Of a stretch of 64,000 nt of DNA, positions 1-12,190 are shown piece after piece. The notes beneath the pieces were generated by a model. That model was not told the DNA's origin. It worked only from the letters and a program-made list of their open reading frames with translations, and made no database searches. Position 1 is the stretch's first letter, and each line of letters opens with the position of its first letter. The translations under genes and the position numbers were made by a program. Source of the stretch: Lateolabrax maculatus (Eukaryota > Chordata > Actinopteri > Acropomatiformes > Lateolabracidae); NCBI GenBank assembly GCA_031216445.1, contig CM062214.1, forward strand, positions 24,587,501 through 24,651,500, read 5' to 3'.

Positions 1-1763
1 GACCCTGTGTGTTTTCTGGCTGGATAACAGATCTCAATCTAAAGTCCCCGTCAGGCATGTGACTTGTTGGTTATCACATTTGAGAACAAAGTTGCTAGGA
101 CATGTGAAAAACTGTTAAACCTCGCAACAGGAGGGACTGAATTATTGGATTACCGACCCGGCAAAATTGGGCCCAAAACTCCCACATTCACTGCAGGTCA
201 GTGGATTTTGGTGATTTGAAAAAATTGCAAATTTGTTACAATATCGATTCAAGTGGGTCCTACATTATCAGCTCATTTTGTGTCCCGGTCTTATCAAAGG
301 GCCGTGTGCCAAACATTTTAAGATTTTAGTAATATTTTAGATAATATTGTATTTACACAGTACATGTTTCTAGATCACATTGATGTTGAATCAAAGGTAT
401 GTGACTATAAAGCATGACCCAAAAACTCTGCTTCCCTCATTTATACAACAAGTTTATCCTCACCTGCTGCATAGATAAATATAAAATTTAACATAAAATG
501 ATATCTAAATATAATTACGATGTAGTGAATACAAAATGTATGAAGAAACACCTCACTGCAACATCAGGGAACACATCCAACACTGTTTTCGTGGACCCTT
601 CAGGATCAAAGCCTCCATGTTGTGGTGCGTGCAGATAAGGTACTTGGGTTTGTACTTTTGAATGGCAGTAACCAGGAAGTACCTTAAGGAAACAAACTTG
701 TTTTCCAGACCGAAGCATCTGACACAAGTTACAGTCTTAATTGAATCAAGCCTACCGTTCCTATAGACAGGGTTTCCCTGAGATTCTATCCACTGCCGAC
801 TGTGATCTCAGAGCAAAACAAAGGGATGATGTCAGTAAGGAAACAGAGGAGAAAGAAGAAGACATGCTCCCAATTATATGACAGTGTGATAGATTAAAGA
901 ACAAGAACTGCATGTTTTAGGAGAAACATGCAGGGTTGGGGCCTCATGGAAATGGCTACTATTGATGAATGAAGAGATTAACTGTGTTTAATGAGCTGAC
1001 ATGATTGCTTCCAGACTACAAAGGTGAGGCCTAATTTTGGATGGATTTTAAAGGATAAGGTTGGTTATACTGTATATTTTTCATGTTGTCAACCAAACCC
1101 AATGAATTATCCTTCTAAATAGTATTGTCTGTGTATCCAAAGCCTAATACGACTTATTCCTCTGTGCGACGGAGCTCAGTTTTGGTCCAAAAACTATTAA
1201 AAACACCTCAGTGAGCCGCACTGGCTGACATGTTCCTTCATTACCATGAACATGGGGACTGCAGTTTAGTTTTAATGGATCCCACATTCACTACCTTGAC
1301 ATAAACTCTCACTGGAGCACCAAATGTGTATTAATCCACAGCTGAAAATCGTCCCAGAAAAATGTCCTATTTCCTCCTGTTTACTGAGACGGTTAAATGT
1401 TTGTGAGCAACATGCAACAAATTATCTGCTGCAAAGCCTTTTTTGGTATTAATGTTTTTGGTTATTTATATAATTTTGAAAACTATTTTCATTAATATGG
1501 TGCAGTCACCACTAGTCAGTATTTACGGCAGGGTGGGGTATGTGCAATTAATTCAAAATAATCTGCAGTGTGTGTGTGTGTGTTCATGGTAATAAAGGAA
1601 CATGTCACCCAGTGCAACAGTGTGGCTCACTGATGTGTTATAATAGTTTCTGGACAACAATGGAGCTTTAGATAAAATATTTGTTAGTACTTATCCTTTA
1701 AATATGTAAAAAAAAAAAAAAAAAAAAGAAAAGTGCAGTCATGCTGGAATCAAGTGATATTCA
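1..1763. other. gene-poor 3' flank of alx1
   Basis: AT-rich sequence. It holds a short (TG)n run near 1568-1582, a poly-A run at 1708-1727 and one exon-like segment (557-718) listed separately. Nothing else is recognised. Confidence 0.5.
557..718 (-). CDS. unassigned exon-like open segment
   Basis: 162-nt minus-strand segment bounded by GTGTCAG| and GCA|GTGAGG, phase 2 in and out. In that phase it encodes 53 residues with a protein-like pattern (including SLRYFLVTAIQKYKPKYLIC and HHNMEALILKG). A second frame is also open across it. I do not recognise the product. It could be an internal exon of a gene beyond the window edge, a conserved non-coding element, or chance. Confidence 0.3.
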
Positions 1764-2779
1764 TTTATTATGTTTCCACCAGATAAATTTACAACACAAA
1801 CAATTTAAGACCTGCCTCCTCTGCCTGTGTCGTGTACCTGTGATACAGAACAGCGGCAGACGACAGAGATTACAAAGCTTTGCTGCAAAGCACACAGACA
1901 CGTCAGTACGTCAAGTCAGTTTGTCTCCACGCTGCTCACCTTCAGTCCTGAGCTGGAACGGGGGAGGAAGATGAGAGGCGCAGGTAATAAAAAAGCTTAT
2001 TCACAGTGCTTACAAATGCTGTAGTGGTTTGGGACCCCTCCCTCTGGATCCACACGTACCCACACTGGGATCAAATCCCACTGGAGCCGGGAGTTTTCTC
2101 TTGCTTCACCTCCCTTTCACACTTCTTTCGGTCTCATTAACGAGGAAACACTGAGGACTTCAGCAACAAAGAAAGCTTATTCATATCACAGCTCACACCT
2201 CCACAGATCACAAGGGTTCACCAAGCGTCTGGTCTGACCAGAGAGGACAACAGTTTGTGGGCTGCGAAACGATGCACGGGGCATAACCCTGAAAGTCTGA
2301 ATGATATATGACTGTATTGCTTGATTGTCTGTGTATTTTAATGAGAGTACCAGTCCAGGCTGATTGTCTGTCACACAACATTATGGCTGTTTTAATGTTT
2401 TTGTTATTAGCTTTAACTTATGCAGAAAACCACAAATTCTGACACAATTTCCATTACGTACTTTATCCAAACCCTATTTCCTTGAATCAGTAGATAGAAT
2501 TTGCTCAGGGTAAAATACGATGTGGATCTAAATAGCAGGGCAGCATGGTTGTGAGATTGTCCACATCACTCCATAGCTTCCATCACAAGAACAGATAAGT
2601 GACATCTAGTCTGTAGATGACGAGAAATGTTAGATTTGTACTGTGAGTGACAAACAGTTTGTTTTTAAATATGATTTCAGACTCTTTAGGCAACTGCCAA
2701 ACTTTGTAAAAACTACAAATTCTAAAAATAATTTTTCCATACATTATCCAGACTTTCCAGACGCGCACAGGAACACTGA
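1764..2779 (-). other. alx1: probable alx1 3' UTR
   Basis: AT-rich stretch with no supported gene directly 3' of the alx1 stop. The first clear minus-strand AATAAA downstream of the stop that I noticed is at 1764-1769, which would give about 1 kb of 3' UTR; ATTAAA-type signals near 2391 could give a shorter one. The extent is inferred, not shown. Confidence 0.35.
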
Positions 2780-3121
2780 TCACATGGCCCACGAGATGTT
2801 GGCCGTGTGCTCCTTGGCCTTCATGCGCAGCACGGCGATGCTGGACGAGCGCCTCTCAAACTCCGGCTTGGTCTCAAAGGCGTGGTGGCCATTGGCGGCC
2901 GGCGTGAGGAGGGAGTCCGCACTGAAGAAGTTGTTGAGGGAGACATGGCCGAACTGGTTCTGCTGATTGGGGAAGCCCACGTAGCCGTGGTCGGCGGCAC
3001 TGGCGGCCGAGCGAGGGGAGTGCGAGTAGGAAGTGACGCAGGGAGGGGAGCCTCGGGGCAGCATGCAGGAGGAGACCACGGAGCCACCGGGAGCAGGGCT
3101 CGGCCACAGGTTGTTAGGAAT
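2780..3121 (-). CDS. alx1: alx1 coding exon 4 with OAR domain and stop
   Basis: 342 nt, 114 codons including TGA at 2780-2782. It encodes the Pro/Ser-rich transactivation region (IPNNLWPS... SCMLPRG ... YSHSPRS ... NNFFSADSLL) and the terminal OAR motif. Acceptor is ACCCAACAG. Phase 0 in. Confidence 0.96.
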   Translation of the reverse strand: MPNNLWPSPAPGGSVVSSCMLPRGSPPCVTSYSHSPRSAASAADHGYVGFPNQQNQFGHVSLNNFFSADSLLTPAANGHHAFETKPEFERRSSSIAVLRMKAKEHTANISWAM

Positions 3122-6100
3122 CTGTTGGGTGAAAGAAGGTTTTAGATACCGGGGACATCAAGGACCCACTGGAGCACATACTCCAAAATGATTTTTAACT
3201 GATGGATAAAATACAAAGATTTCCACTACATCAATATTTCTGTGAAGAGAGATGATAGATAGAAGATTATTTTGTTAGTTAGTTTATAGGAGCATTTAAT
3301 TGCTGTGATCTAAAGAAATAATGCTCTGGTGTAGTCAGAGTTTGGTCAATGATGAGTTGTACCTGCAATGCAGCTGTGAAAGTAACATTATGTGACATAG
3401 TTAAATAAGTAAATGCAGAGTTGCATATACAGTGAAAACTGTAAAGGGCTGTTTCACCCATATTCCAAAGAAATATATATATTTTCTCATATTTTCAGGG
3501 CCTGCGGTAAGTTTTGGTTTTATTTGCTCAGGTTTTGAAATGTTACTTTCTATAGAAGATTTTTTTTTTAATGCTTTAAGCACCAAAAATTGCTTATATT
3601 TTGAATGCACAAGGATCCAAACAATTCACACAAGACACAGGGTGTGTTTTTGGAGGAGTTCACATGTTTTTAAAATGAATAGAGAGTCACGCAGCCTCTG
3701 TTGGCATTATTAGATGATCAGAGTGCAGACAGGACGGAGGGAACAAACAGGACAGAGAGGAGATATAATCCCATCTGGTCAGCATACAGTAAACACCACA
3801 TGACAGAACAGCGTGTCCGTCTTTAATGTAAAAAGCGGACTGAACTGACAGCTCTAACACATTCATATTACTTCATTCACTCTGAGGCAGTTCATTTGCT
3901 CTCATTGCCAAGACTTCAATCTAACAGAGAAGACAAGCCAGCGTGAGTAATAAGCATGCGAACGGCATGCAAATTAATTTATACCTTATTTGTATTTGGT
4001 CAAAATTAAGTCACTCAAATGTACCACTGTAACATTCTTCCCCTCAACATAAATCCCAAGTGATATTTCAAGAAAAATAAAAATTAAAAAAGCACCAAAA
4101 TGGTTCCATAAATTTTAAATTGACAAACAAATATACCTGCAGCATCTTCAGAAAACTGACAGGACAACATCTTTTGCCAGAGTATAGCTTACGCAAAATT
4201 TCAACAAATACATCAAACAGTGGTTTGGTAAAGAGTAAAAGTCCACTTTGACATTTACATAAACTATTTTGTAGCACAAAATGGTTGTAGCTTGAGAATG
4301 AGCTTGGCCAACATGTTCCTGACAACATGTGCCATCGATGAGCAGGACCTCAGTCTTTGCCCCAAAAACAACAAAACCTCAGAGCCAACAAAGCAAAACA
4401 AAACTCTTTAAAACCCACAAAAACGCAACCCATGTCCACTGTGTTTAGGAAGACAAAAAACACCCTCTGCCAGCAAAATAACATGTAGGACGGTCCATTT
4501 AATGACAGTAATCTGCATCAGCTGGAAGAAAGGGCATGGCTGGTATCCAGGGGTATCTATCAGAAACATGTGCGAGGAAAATACGTCCAACAGATTCCTG
4601 ACCTGGTCTCGGGCCAGGGCATAGCAGAGCTGTGACTCTGACGTCTTCTGCTTTTGCTTTTTCTTTCTTTCTTTTTTTTTTTTTTGTTTTTTACAAAGCC
4701 ACCTCTTTGAATTCAACACACAAACTGCTTTCTGTAAACTTAAAATGTCAACACACATCCCTCTGGAGGAGCTGCACATTTCCATCCGTAAAAAATCTAA
4801 AGAAACCTCTGCAACACTCGGAGGCCTAATCTGGGTTTCTGATAGAGAACATCTAGCAAATGGACAAACTGACATTCTGTGTCTCCTCTCACCTCATCTC
4901 GTACCTGACCTTTGTCCAAACAGCAAGATGAATGTTCAGCTAACATGAAATCTGATATATGGCCATTAATTCAGCCATGACACCTCACAGAGGCTCTAAT
5001 CAGTGTTCAGCCTCTTATCTGAAGATGGGTTTCATAATAGGTGATTAATGGAGCAGCAATGGCATGCACTGATTCATGCAGATAAAAGCATTATTAGTTT
5101 TGCCATACATACATTTAATATTATAGAAGAGGGGACAGAGAGCAGAAGGACGCAGACCGCAGGCCCGAGCATCACGCACCACCCGCTTTACACAGTATGC
5201 TTTTAACAAATAGATTCAAATTCCCATCACAGGTTTTTATTTGGCGGGACAATAAAAAAACCTTTACTGTTAGAAAAAGGAACACAACTTGCCTGTGTGT
5301 AGCTGTCGGTCCTCGGTAACACTGATAAATCGTAGGTGGCTGCAAAGTGAGTTTTGGCTTGTTGGATCTGCCCGTAGCGCTCTCTCTTCCTCCACTTTGC
5401 TCTCCTGTTCTGAAACCACACCTAAAAAAAATAGAGAAAATAAAACAAAATGAGACAAAAACAAATATATAAAAATAATGTGAGTTTTTGACAAAATATT
5501 ACATTGAATTTGCTTAGAAAAAAAGTCAAACCAAATTCTGGCAAAAAAAAAAAAAAAAAAAAAAGAGCTGCAGCGCCTAAAATTAAAAAGAATCTTTCTG
5601 CACTGGTTTAGTAAAAAAACGAAATGCGTGTGTTCAATCAAGACATTTGTTTTAATTACTAAACATATTTTTGTGGTGTATTTATGAGCTACATAGATGA
5701 ATTTGGAGTTTTACGCACAGCGCAGGAGCTATTGTTCCACATTGGTCTTTCTTTCTTTCTTTTACGGTTTCGTTTTTATCCAAACGTGAAAGTCAACAAA
5801 ATAAGAGCCCGGTGAGAAACCTTGGTCCTACCTGCACTCTGGCCTCTGTTAATTCCGTCCTCATGGCCAGCTGTTCCCTCACATAAACATCTGGATAGTG
5901 AGTCTTCTGAAAGACCTTCTCCAGCTCCTCCAGCTGCGCGCTGGTGAAGGTCGTCCGGTGTCTCCTCTTCTTGCTGCTGGACACGTTACTGTCGCACTTG
6001 TCCCCCATGTCGTCCAAGTCCGTCTTGTCCGGTCCCGTGGTCACCGGAGACGCCCGCAGAGTGCAGCAGCTGTCCATCGACCTCCCGAGGTCCGAGTGCA

Positions 6101-6700
6101 GAGTGTCGTCGTCTGTTTTTGGCACACCGTAACTGGCTGAAAGGAACAAGCGAGTAAATTAATAGCAATAAATCTGCCCCGCTGTTAAAAATGATGACAA
6201 TTATAGGTCAACGTGGATGCTTTCATATTATAAATTCATGTTAAAATAACTACGTGGACTTTTCAGTAAATCCCAACAAAGATTTTCAAATTTAAAAAAA
6301 ATTGCGAAAATAATAAATAATTACAAAAGGAGCCAGTTAATGAGAATAACTGAACGCCATAAATAAAACATCATAAACCAAGAAGATCTGGAGCAAAAAA
6401 AAGAAACGTTTGGATGTTAAATTTCCCCAAAATCAACCTTAACCAACTCCACTAAAACTACAGAGTTGATGCACAAAAAGCCAAAGTTAGAAAACCAAGT
6501 GTTTACGCACCGTTTTGCTCGGCGCAGGGCGGGGAGCGGTGCTCGGCGCTCTGAAGCCCGAAGGCCTGCACACATTTCGGGGAAGACTTGCTGAAGTACT
6601 GCGCGCTGTCCAGGCTCTCCATGACCTGGTCCATGTAGTAATCGCTGGCCTTCATCGCTTGGCTTTTCAACGCAAACTTATCCTCCATGTACTCCATCAT
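2780..6700 (-). CDS. alx1: ALX homeobox 1 transcription factor, complete 4-exon gene
   Basis: Paired-class homeodomain transcription factor, nuclear, known in vertebrates for neural-crest-derived frontonasal mesenchyme and skeletal patterning. Coding exons on the minus strand are 6511-6700, 5832-6136, 5293-5421 and 2780-3121, totalling 966 nt and 321 aa, close to the usual ~326 aa. The homeodomain covers about residues 120-179, with W48, Q50 and N51 (residues 167, 169, 170) and the WFQNRRAKWRKRER helix 3. The C-terminal OAR motif (about residues 300-318, core SSSIAVLRMKAKEHTA) is intact and the protein ends ISWAM. Phases agree across all joins. Two tandem ATGs (6700, 6697) are possible starts; the first is taken. 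Intron 3 uses a GC donor. Homologous along its full length to known ALX1, so identification is firm; regulation is not visible beyond a TATA-like motif upstream. Confidence 0.96.
3840..3990. promoter_or_regulatory. candidate regulatory element in alx1 intron 3 (distal)
   Basis: Intronic stretch with an octamer-like ATGCAAAT immediately followed by TAATTTA (about 3966-3980), a composite seen in developmental enhancers. Conservation is not tested. Confidence 0.25.
4940..5115. promoter_or_regulatory. candidate regulatory element in alx1 intron 3 (proximal)
   Basis: Contains several homeodomain-type cores (CCATTAATTC, GTGATTAATGG, TCTAATCAG) in about 170 bp of otherwise non-coding intron. This is a plausible homeoprotein-responsive element, possibly autoregulatory. 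Inference from motif density only. Confidence 0.3.
5293..5421 (-). CDS. alx1: alx1 coding exon 3 (recognition helix)
   Basis: 129 nt, 43 codons, starting VWFQNRRAKWRKRERYGQ and ending TDSYTQ. The acceptor is TTTTTTTAG. The donor is CAG|GCAAGT, a GC rather than GT donor; no nearby GT keeps the reading frame into exon 4. Confidence 0.95.
5543..5564. repeat. poly-A tract
   Basis: Run of about 22 A in alx1 intron 2. Confidence 0.9.
5832..6136 (-). CDS. alx1: alx1 coding exon 2 (N-terminal two thirds of homeodomain)
   Basis: 305 nt, residues 64-165. It contains the acidic linker, the conserved LDDMGDKCDSNVSSSKKRRH stretch that precedes the homeodomain, and homeodomain helices 1 and 2 through EARVQ. 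Acceptor TTTCAG, donor CAG|GTAGGA. Phase 1 in, phase 0 out. Confidence 0.96.
6511..6700 (-). CDS. alx1: alx1 coding exon 1
   Basis: Encodes the N-terminal 63 residues plus one base of codon 64 (MMEYMEDKFALKS... KCVQAFG...), the ALX1-specific N-terminus. The donor reads AACG|GTGCGT on the minus strand. The exon is GC-rich relative to its flanks. Confidence 0.94.
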
Positions 6701-6856
6701 CTTAACCCAGATCCGCTCGCTTTAATCAAATGTCACCATATATATATAATAAAAGAAGAAACTAATCGCCGTCGCGCACCGATGAGCGGAGCAATGCCCT
6801 GTAATGCAATAATTCGCCAATGGAGTTAATTTGCTCTGTCTTGAAGGCACAACGTC

Positions 6857-6862
6857 TTTATA
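6857..6862 (-). promoter_or_regulatory. candidate TATA box of alx1
   Basis: Minus-strand CTATAAAGA about 157 bp upstream of the alx1 ATG, followed 25-30 bp downstream by a plausible start region. A poly-C tract (about 6892-6905) lies just upstream. A TA-rich run at about 6737-6750 is too close to the ATG to be the main TATA. Position-based inference only. Confidence 0.45.
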
Positions 6863-9800
6863 GCCCCAAAGAGAATGAGATCCTTAAAGAGCCCCCCCCC
6901 CCCCTCCTCCCTGAATATGAAACAGCACTGAGCTCCTCCCACGACCTGAGTCCAAACCAAACAGCAGTTTGAAGGGATTTTAGACCCACAAGGACTCTGA
7001 GAGGAAACAATCAGAACTGACTTTAATTTACAACATGTTTAGACATCCAGAATGAGGCAATCATTTATCTGCAGCCACGAGCTGTGACTGCACACGGGAT
7101 TTAATCTGCGTCTTTGGATCCTCGAGGTTGCTGATCCCTGTTGTTCATTCCGGTTTTTTTTTTTATAACAAACTTCTCTTTAAAAGATGCATTGAATAAA
7201 AACATCTATTTATTTTATTTTATTTTATTTCTATTATTATTCTGTAACCTTTATTTTAGGCAACTCATAGCTTTATATTTAAAATAATTAGGGCCTATAT
7301 GTCAAACCTTATATTTAAGGTCTTTAAAGGTTATAATTTAGTATTTACAAAGCTGCATAGACATGAAAATACATTTCAACGTTTCATTACGAGAAGCTAT
7401 TAAAAAACTTTATTTTTATTTTTGTTGGTTCAGTAAAAGCATGTGCTGCTTACAGAAAATATGTTTGGCTATACTCTAGAAAATAAGACAATAAGAAAAT
7501 CTGTTTTTTTTTTTTCTTGTTTTAGTGTTTAAGAAATTGTAGTCTTAAATTACGCAATTTAATCGTTATTAACACGTGCACGCAGGCTTCAGACTTTATC
7601 GCAGTCCAGAAACTTTTAAATTCTAATTAAATAATTTTTAAGAAAGAAAAAACGATCAGAAATACGATTTTTATAATTCACAGGCTTCAAACTGAGATCT
7701 ACTCGCTAATGTCCACTACGTCCTAAACTATTCATTTAATTCCGAGTTGAGCGGAGGAACTTGGTAAAAATGTTCAGTTCTTTATTTCGACTCATTTAGT
7801 GTGAAACTAATGTCAGTGATGTTCGATAGTTTGGCGCATGTTTGTTAACGAATTACACTTAGTATTCTCTATGAAATTCGTATTTCGGGTCAGATGATTT
7901 ATTCAGATGAAGTATTGATAGGACTTTGCATGAGGGATGATGGCAGGTTATTTTTTTATTTTTTATCAGTGGTGACAAAAGCATAAAAGTCTAAACATGC
8001 TGTTAAATTAAAGAAGACAACTGCCTGCTGTGACAGTGTGTTTCTCTGAACTGTATATCCTTAGTGAAAATATAGTGTGAATAACATCAAATTAGGATTA
8101 ATATTTGACATTCGATTGTCCTGTAAATGAATCATTGACCATTTCTTGCTTGAATTAAAGACCAAACATCCTCATCATGCAGGAAAAGTTGAGTTTCATT
8201 GAAGCCAGCAGCCATCAGGAGCAGACACAAGGCTCAACAGGGAGTTCAACAAAAAAGGACAGGAAGAGCGGTTCTTCTATTTCTTCTTATTGGAGGAATT
8301 ATGTTACCACCAGCCAAAGCCTCTCTCCCACCTCCACGTCTCCACCCAGAGCCACGCCACCTGCAATGCACACCGTGCGTAGCTTTGGTTCGCTCTGGGG
8401 TCAGTGGCAGTTACCTGGAGCTCCACGGTGCCACGGGAGAGAAAATAAAAATAAATAGAGGTGCTCTAAAGTAGCAGGGGGGTGTCTTATTGGGCTTCTA
8501 AGATGACCTCGCGCACTGGCTCATGCTGAGGAGAAAATGTGAAAAGTTCACTGTGGTTTGGTGGGTCTTCGGATTGGAAATTCCTACCACAATAGATGCT
8601 GCATGGGTTCGTAGAGTTGGGAGGGCTTGGTCAGCTTCAGGCCGATCAGTCAGACTAATTCTTTAAGTGCTGAAGCCAATATGTCATGTGAACCACCTGG
8701 AAAGACCTACACCTTCACTTTTAATAAAAGCATTATGTACAGTAGCACTCATCGTGGTCAAAATATGACCGAACTGAACTAATTATCATTCATTTTAGTC
8801 TTAATGTGACTGATCACAGTCCAACACAACCAGCCAGGGCCTGAGAGGCCAAAAATGTGCCACTTCAGAAGGCAGAAACATGACATCATGATGCCTAAAG
8901 CCACCCCTGGGTCTAATTCAATCTATTGAAATGTCTCGAAACGTTGGCTAGCCACGAAACACAAAAGCGGCCAGAGTTTATTTTCCCCAAAAGCACACAT
9001 TTTGTGGAGCTTATGAATGTCATTTGAGCCTGCAGAACATTTGGCTCATGAAGCTGAATATCAAAACGTGAAAGCGGCGCATTCGTGCTTTAAAAGTTTG
9101 TTTTCGTTCTGTTTGTTTGTCTTTTGTTTTTCCAGGAGTCCGGCATTCCTGAGCGCTGACAAACTTCAGCTCTCAGTCACTTGACTAAGTCATCTGGGTT
9201 CATGTTATACAAGTCACCTACGACTGAAACCAGAACTAACCCGCCAGCAAGTCAGACTTAATCCAGATGCTGTGATACAAGGCTAAAGCAAATTTTAACG
9301 ACAACACAATCGTGACTGAAGATGTTTCTCATACAACCACTGTAACAGTTTAAAAGTGCTTTAAGGATTCATATCTCTAGATCGTACTGCAACAATAAAG
9401 AAAAGGCCAGAGGAGGCCACACATTATCACATTTAAAATGAGCTTTAACGTGAAAATGTTTTCTTAATGTTTTGCATTTTAAAATACTCAACACATTTAG
9501 GTCAAAACAGATAGACGACCGGTTGGTTTTAGCTTTGAGTTTTTTCAATCTAATTTTAATTTAATTTAATTTTTCAAATTAGTCGAAATAACATTTATCA
9601 AGAGATGCACAAACACATAAAGTATAACAGTACAGGGTGATAAACAGTTGACGTTTAAAGAATTCATTTTTATAATAACTACACCATCCTGGAGGTACTT
9701 TTGCTCCACATACAACAGGCTAAAATAAATCGTGCCACTGATCAATTCTTTTTCATAATCTCAGCTCTCACTGCAGTACAAAAATACACTGCAATCATAT

Positions 9801-10721
9801 CATATGATCAGACTTTATTATAAAAACACAACTGAAAGTATGAATTATCATAACAAGTTATATTTAAAGTATGTGTGAATAAATATAGATTTAATGATAT
9901 ATTTCATAATGTAAATTCAACTGTCTAGAGACACATATGGTATGTAGACAGATGCATCCACATCCATAAATGTCCTCTATGCATATATTTGTCAAAAACA
10001 TCAGAGATAAACGCTCTAACAACTGACACATTGAAATGATTCTGTTCTACCTTGATCTCAGTTTAAAGATGTGTTAATATTCTTTCACCACATGTGACAT
10101 CAGTCCCGTCCTCAATGTTACGAAAAGACTCAAGACTGTTTGCATCTACGTGAAATTATAAGGCAGCAGTCGTCATTCAGGGAATGAACTGCCGGGTGTT
10201 TCACCAGGGTCCAGTGCAGAATAGTTTCTGTTTGTGTGAGTTTACTCACAATTTCTTTATAAATTGGGTTCACATTTCCAGGAGAGCTTGCACAGTCCTC
10301 AGTTTATATCCATTTACTATTTCTTTACTTTGGCTGAAGGAGCTGGCTAATTGTGCCATGAGTTAGAAATAAATAAGAAGAGACCATCTTTATGACACTT
10401 TTTGAATTAGTAAGTGGGTCATTTCACATCCTTTAGTATTTCCAATGCTGAGACTTAGCAAAGCCATATATCTGTGAAAAATTATATAACTATAATTTTC
10501 TGTTAAAGGATTACCCCTCAATCCTAATCACTTCAGTAGTCTTTTTATAATTTACTAATTAACTTAAATAATAAATATAACAGCACATTACTAGACCTTC
10601 TGATCAGCTTTACTCCCTCTACAGTACAACTTTATTTCAGTTAGTATGTCATGCTGCTTGTACACAAACACATACTGTAGAGTGTATTTTATGTCCTAAA
10701 ATTAGATTAGACAAGATTAGA

Positions 10722-10850
10722 TTGACCTTATTGTCCACCTCATTGGAAATTTGTCTTTGGCTCCCAAAGGACAGTAAAGCTACATACAATACACATAACA
10801 CAGCAAACCTTTAAAAACGCACAGAATACACAATATACAATTGTACATCC
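10722..10850. repeat. dispersed repeat fragment, copy 1
   Basis: Contains the phrase TTATTGTCCACCTC...GGAAATTTGTCTTTGG followed by an A-rich ACATA/ACACA tail. The same phrase recurs at 45868-45960. It resembles the 3' ends of interspersed retroelements common in teleosts; family not resolved. Confidence 0.6.
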
Positions 10851-11739
10851 TGCACTCTCATTTAGTACTAGAGGACTGGTCTTCTCACAATATGCTTATA
10901 CTTTATACATCACAGCTAATCAGTTTGCAAGCAACGCTGTTGTATTTTATTTAAGTAATTATCTTTTCAAGGCAGAAACTGGATTCCTTTAATTTACGTA
11001 TAATAAATATACAATATAAAAATCACACACTCTCGAAACAGTCAGTCTGTATTAATTCTTGTCAAAAGTACATTTTTTGTGTATTACATAAAAAAATAAT
11101 ATAACATTGAAGAGAAATATAATGCAAACTTGATGTTCACTGTGATTAATTACAAAACTCAAGTGAGTTTCATGAGTCTGCTTTTCAAACACAAAATTGG
11201 AAACCAATGGCGGCCTGGAGTTGTGTACAAAACATATCTAAAACCCTACAGCCGGCATTAAAAAATGGTCAGCAAAAATGTACAGTTTACATAATTTGTA
11301 GCTAAAACTTGCAAGCACACTGTTATGGTCCCTTAATGCACTGGAAGAAAGCATTTGGAGGGATTTAGGATACAAAACCCCTCTCTGCCAGACTCCATCT
11401 GACAACATTTGCTGACTTGAGGTCAGGCTGGCAGGGCACTCTGGGCTGAGAAGGACATTCTTCATCTTATCTAAATGTGTGGTGGAGCACTCATTTCACC
11501 AGGCAATGGATTTTGGATGTCTTAGGTTACATATAATTTACCCATAACCCAAAAGTAAACAAATGTAATGAAGACTGGTGGACGATGGTTTAACAATATA
11601 ATTTCAGAAGCAGTAGATGTACTGTTCAGAACTCTGAAAGCCTGGGCAAATCTGAACTTGTGTCGAACAAGATGTGCATACATGGTGCTTTTATGTCTCC
11701 TGTCTGTTCATGTTGTATGTGCAATAAAAATCTGAATTC

Positions 11740-12190
11740 TCCAGTATCACAGCTGTGTCATGACAGTTTGATGACAGAGAAACACCCCCCCGATGTCCCC
11801 CAGAGAGCCTGAAGAATCAGACTCCCCCTGAAGGAGGACAGCGCTCTTTGGTTTCAAAACAGCCCCCGAGTGGGCCGGACCACCACATCTCTGGCATACG
11901 CCACTCTCCAAGATAAAAATCCCCATCAGCTCGCGTACAGTCAAAACACACCCTCCAGACATGTGTAAGTGAAGGATAGAAGGAAAATAAATAGACAGAC
12001 GTGCATTTCCTGCCAGAGAGCCACTCTGCAGCTCTGACTATTTGTTTTGACATTCATTAAGTTATCATTTCCAGGCGGCGGACCAGCGAGGAACCTCCAA
12101 GCCTGAGGTTCACCGCCTCCGGTAGGGCAGTGTTTGCGGACGGACGCCTTAGCTCTTCAAATTCAAATACACAGACAAGGCCATTATAAT
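11740..12190. promoter_or_regulatory. GC-richer non-coding block, candidate enhancer between alx1 and lrriq1
   Basis: About 450 bp with markedly higher GC than its flanks, no splice-compatible exon, and TAAT-containing motifs such as CATTAAG and CATTATAATCC. It is a candidate conserved non-coding element for alx1; conservation is not tested. Confidence 0.3.

Noticed and set aside
2807..3145. Plus-strand open frame over alx1 exon 4
   Set aside because: Shadow of the GC-rich homeobox gene exon; no splice or homology support.
4408..4875. 155-residue minus-strand open frame in alx1 intron 3
   Set aside because: Contains a poly-K run from a poly-T tract, no protein-like domain, and lies inside an intron.
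6737..6750. TATATATAT run as the alx1 TATA box
   Set aside because: Only about 40 bp from the ATG, leaving almost no 5' UTR; the TATAAA at 6857-6862 is better placed.
8177..8458. 93-residue plus-strand open frame in the alx1-lrriq1 spacer
   Set aside because: Ser/Thr-rich, an overlapping second open frame, and no promoter, exon structure or homology.
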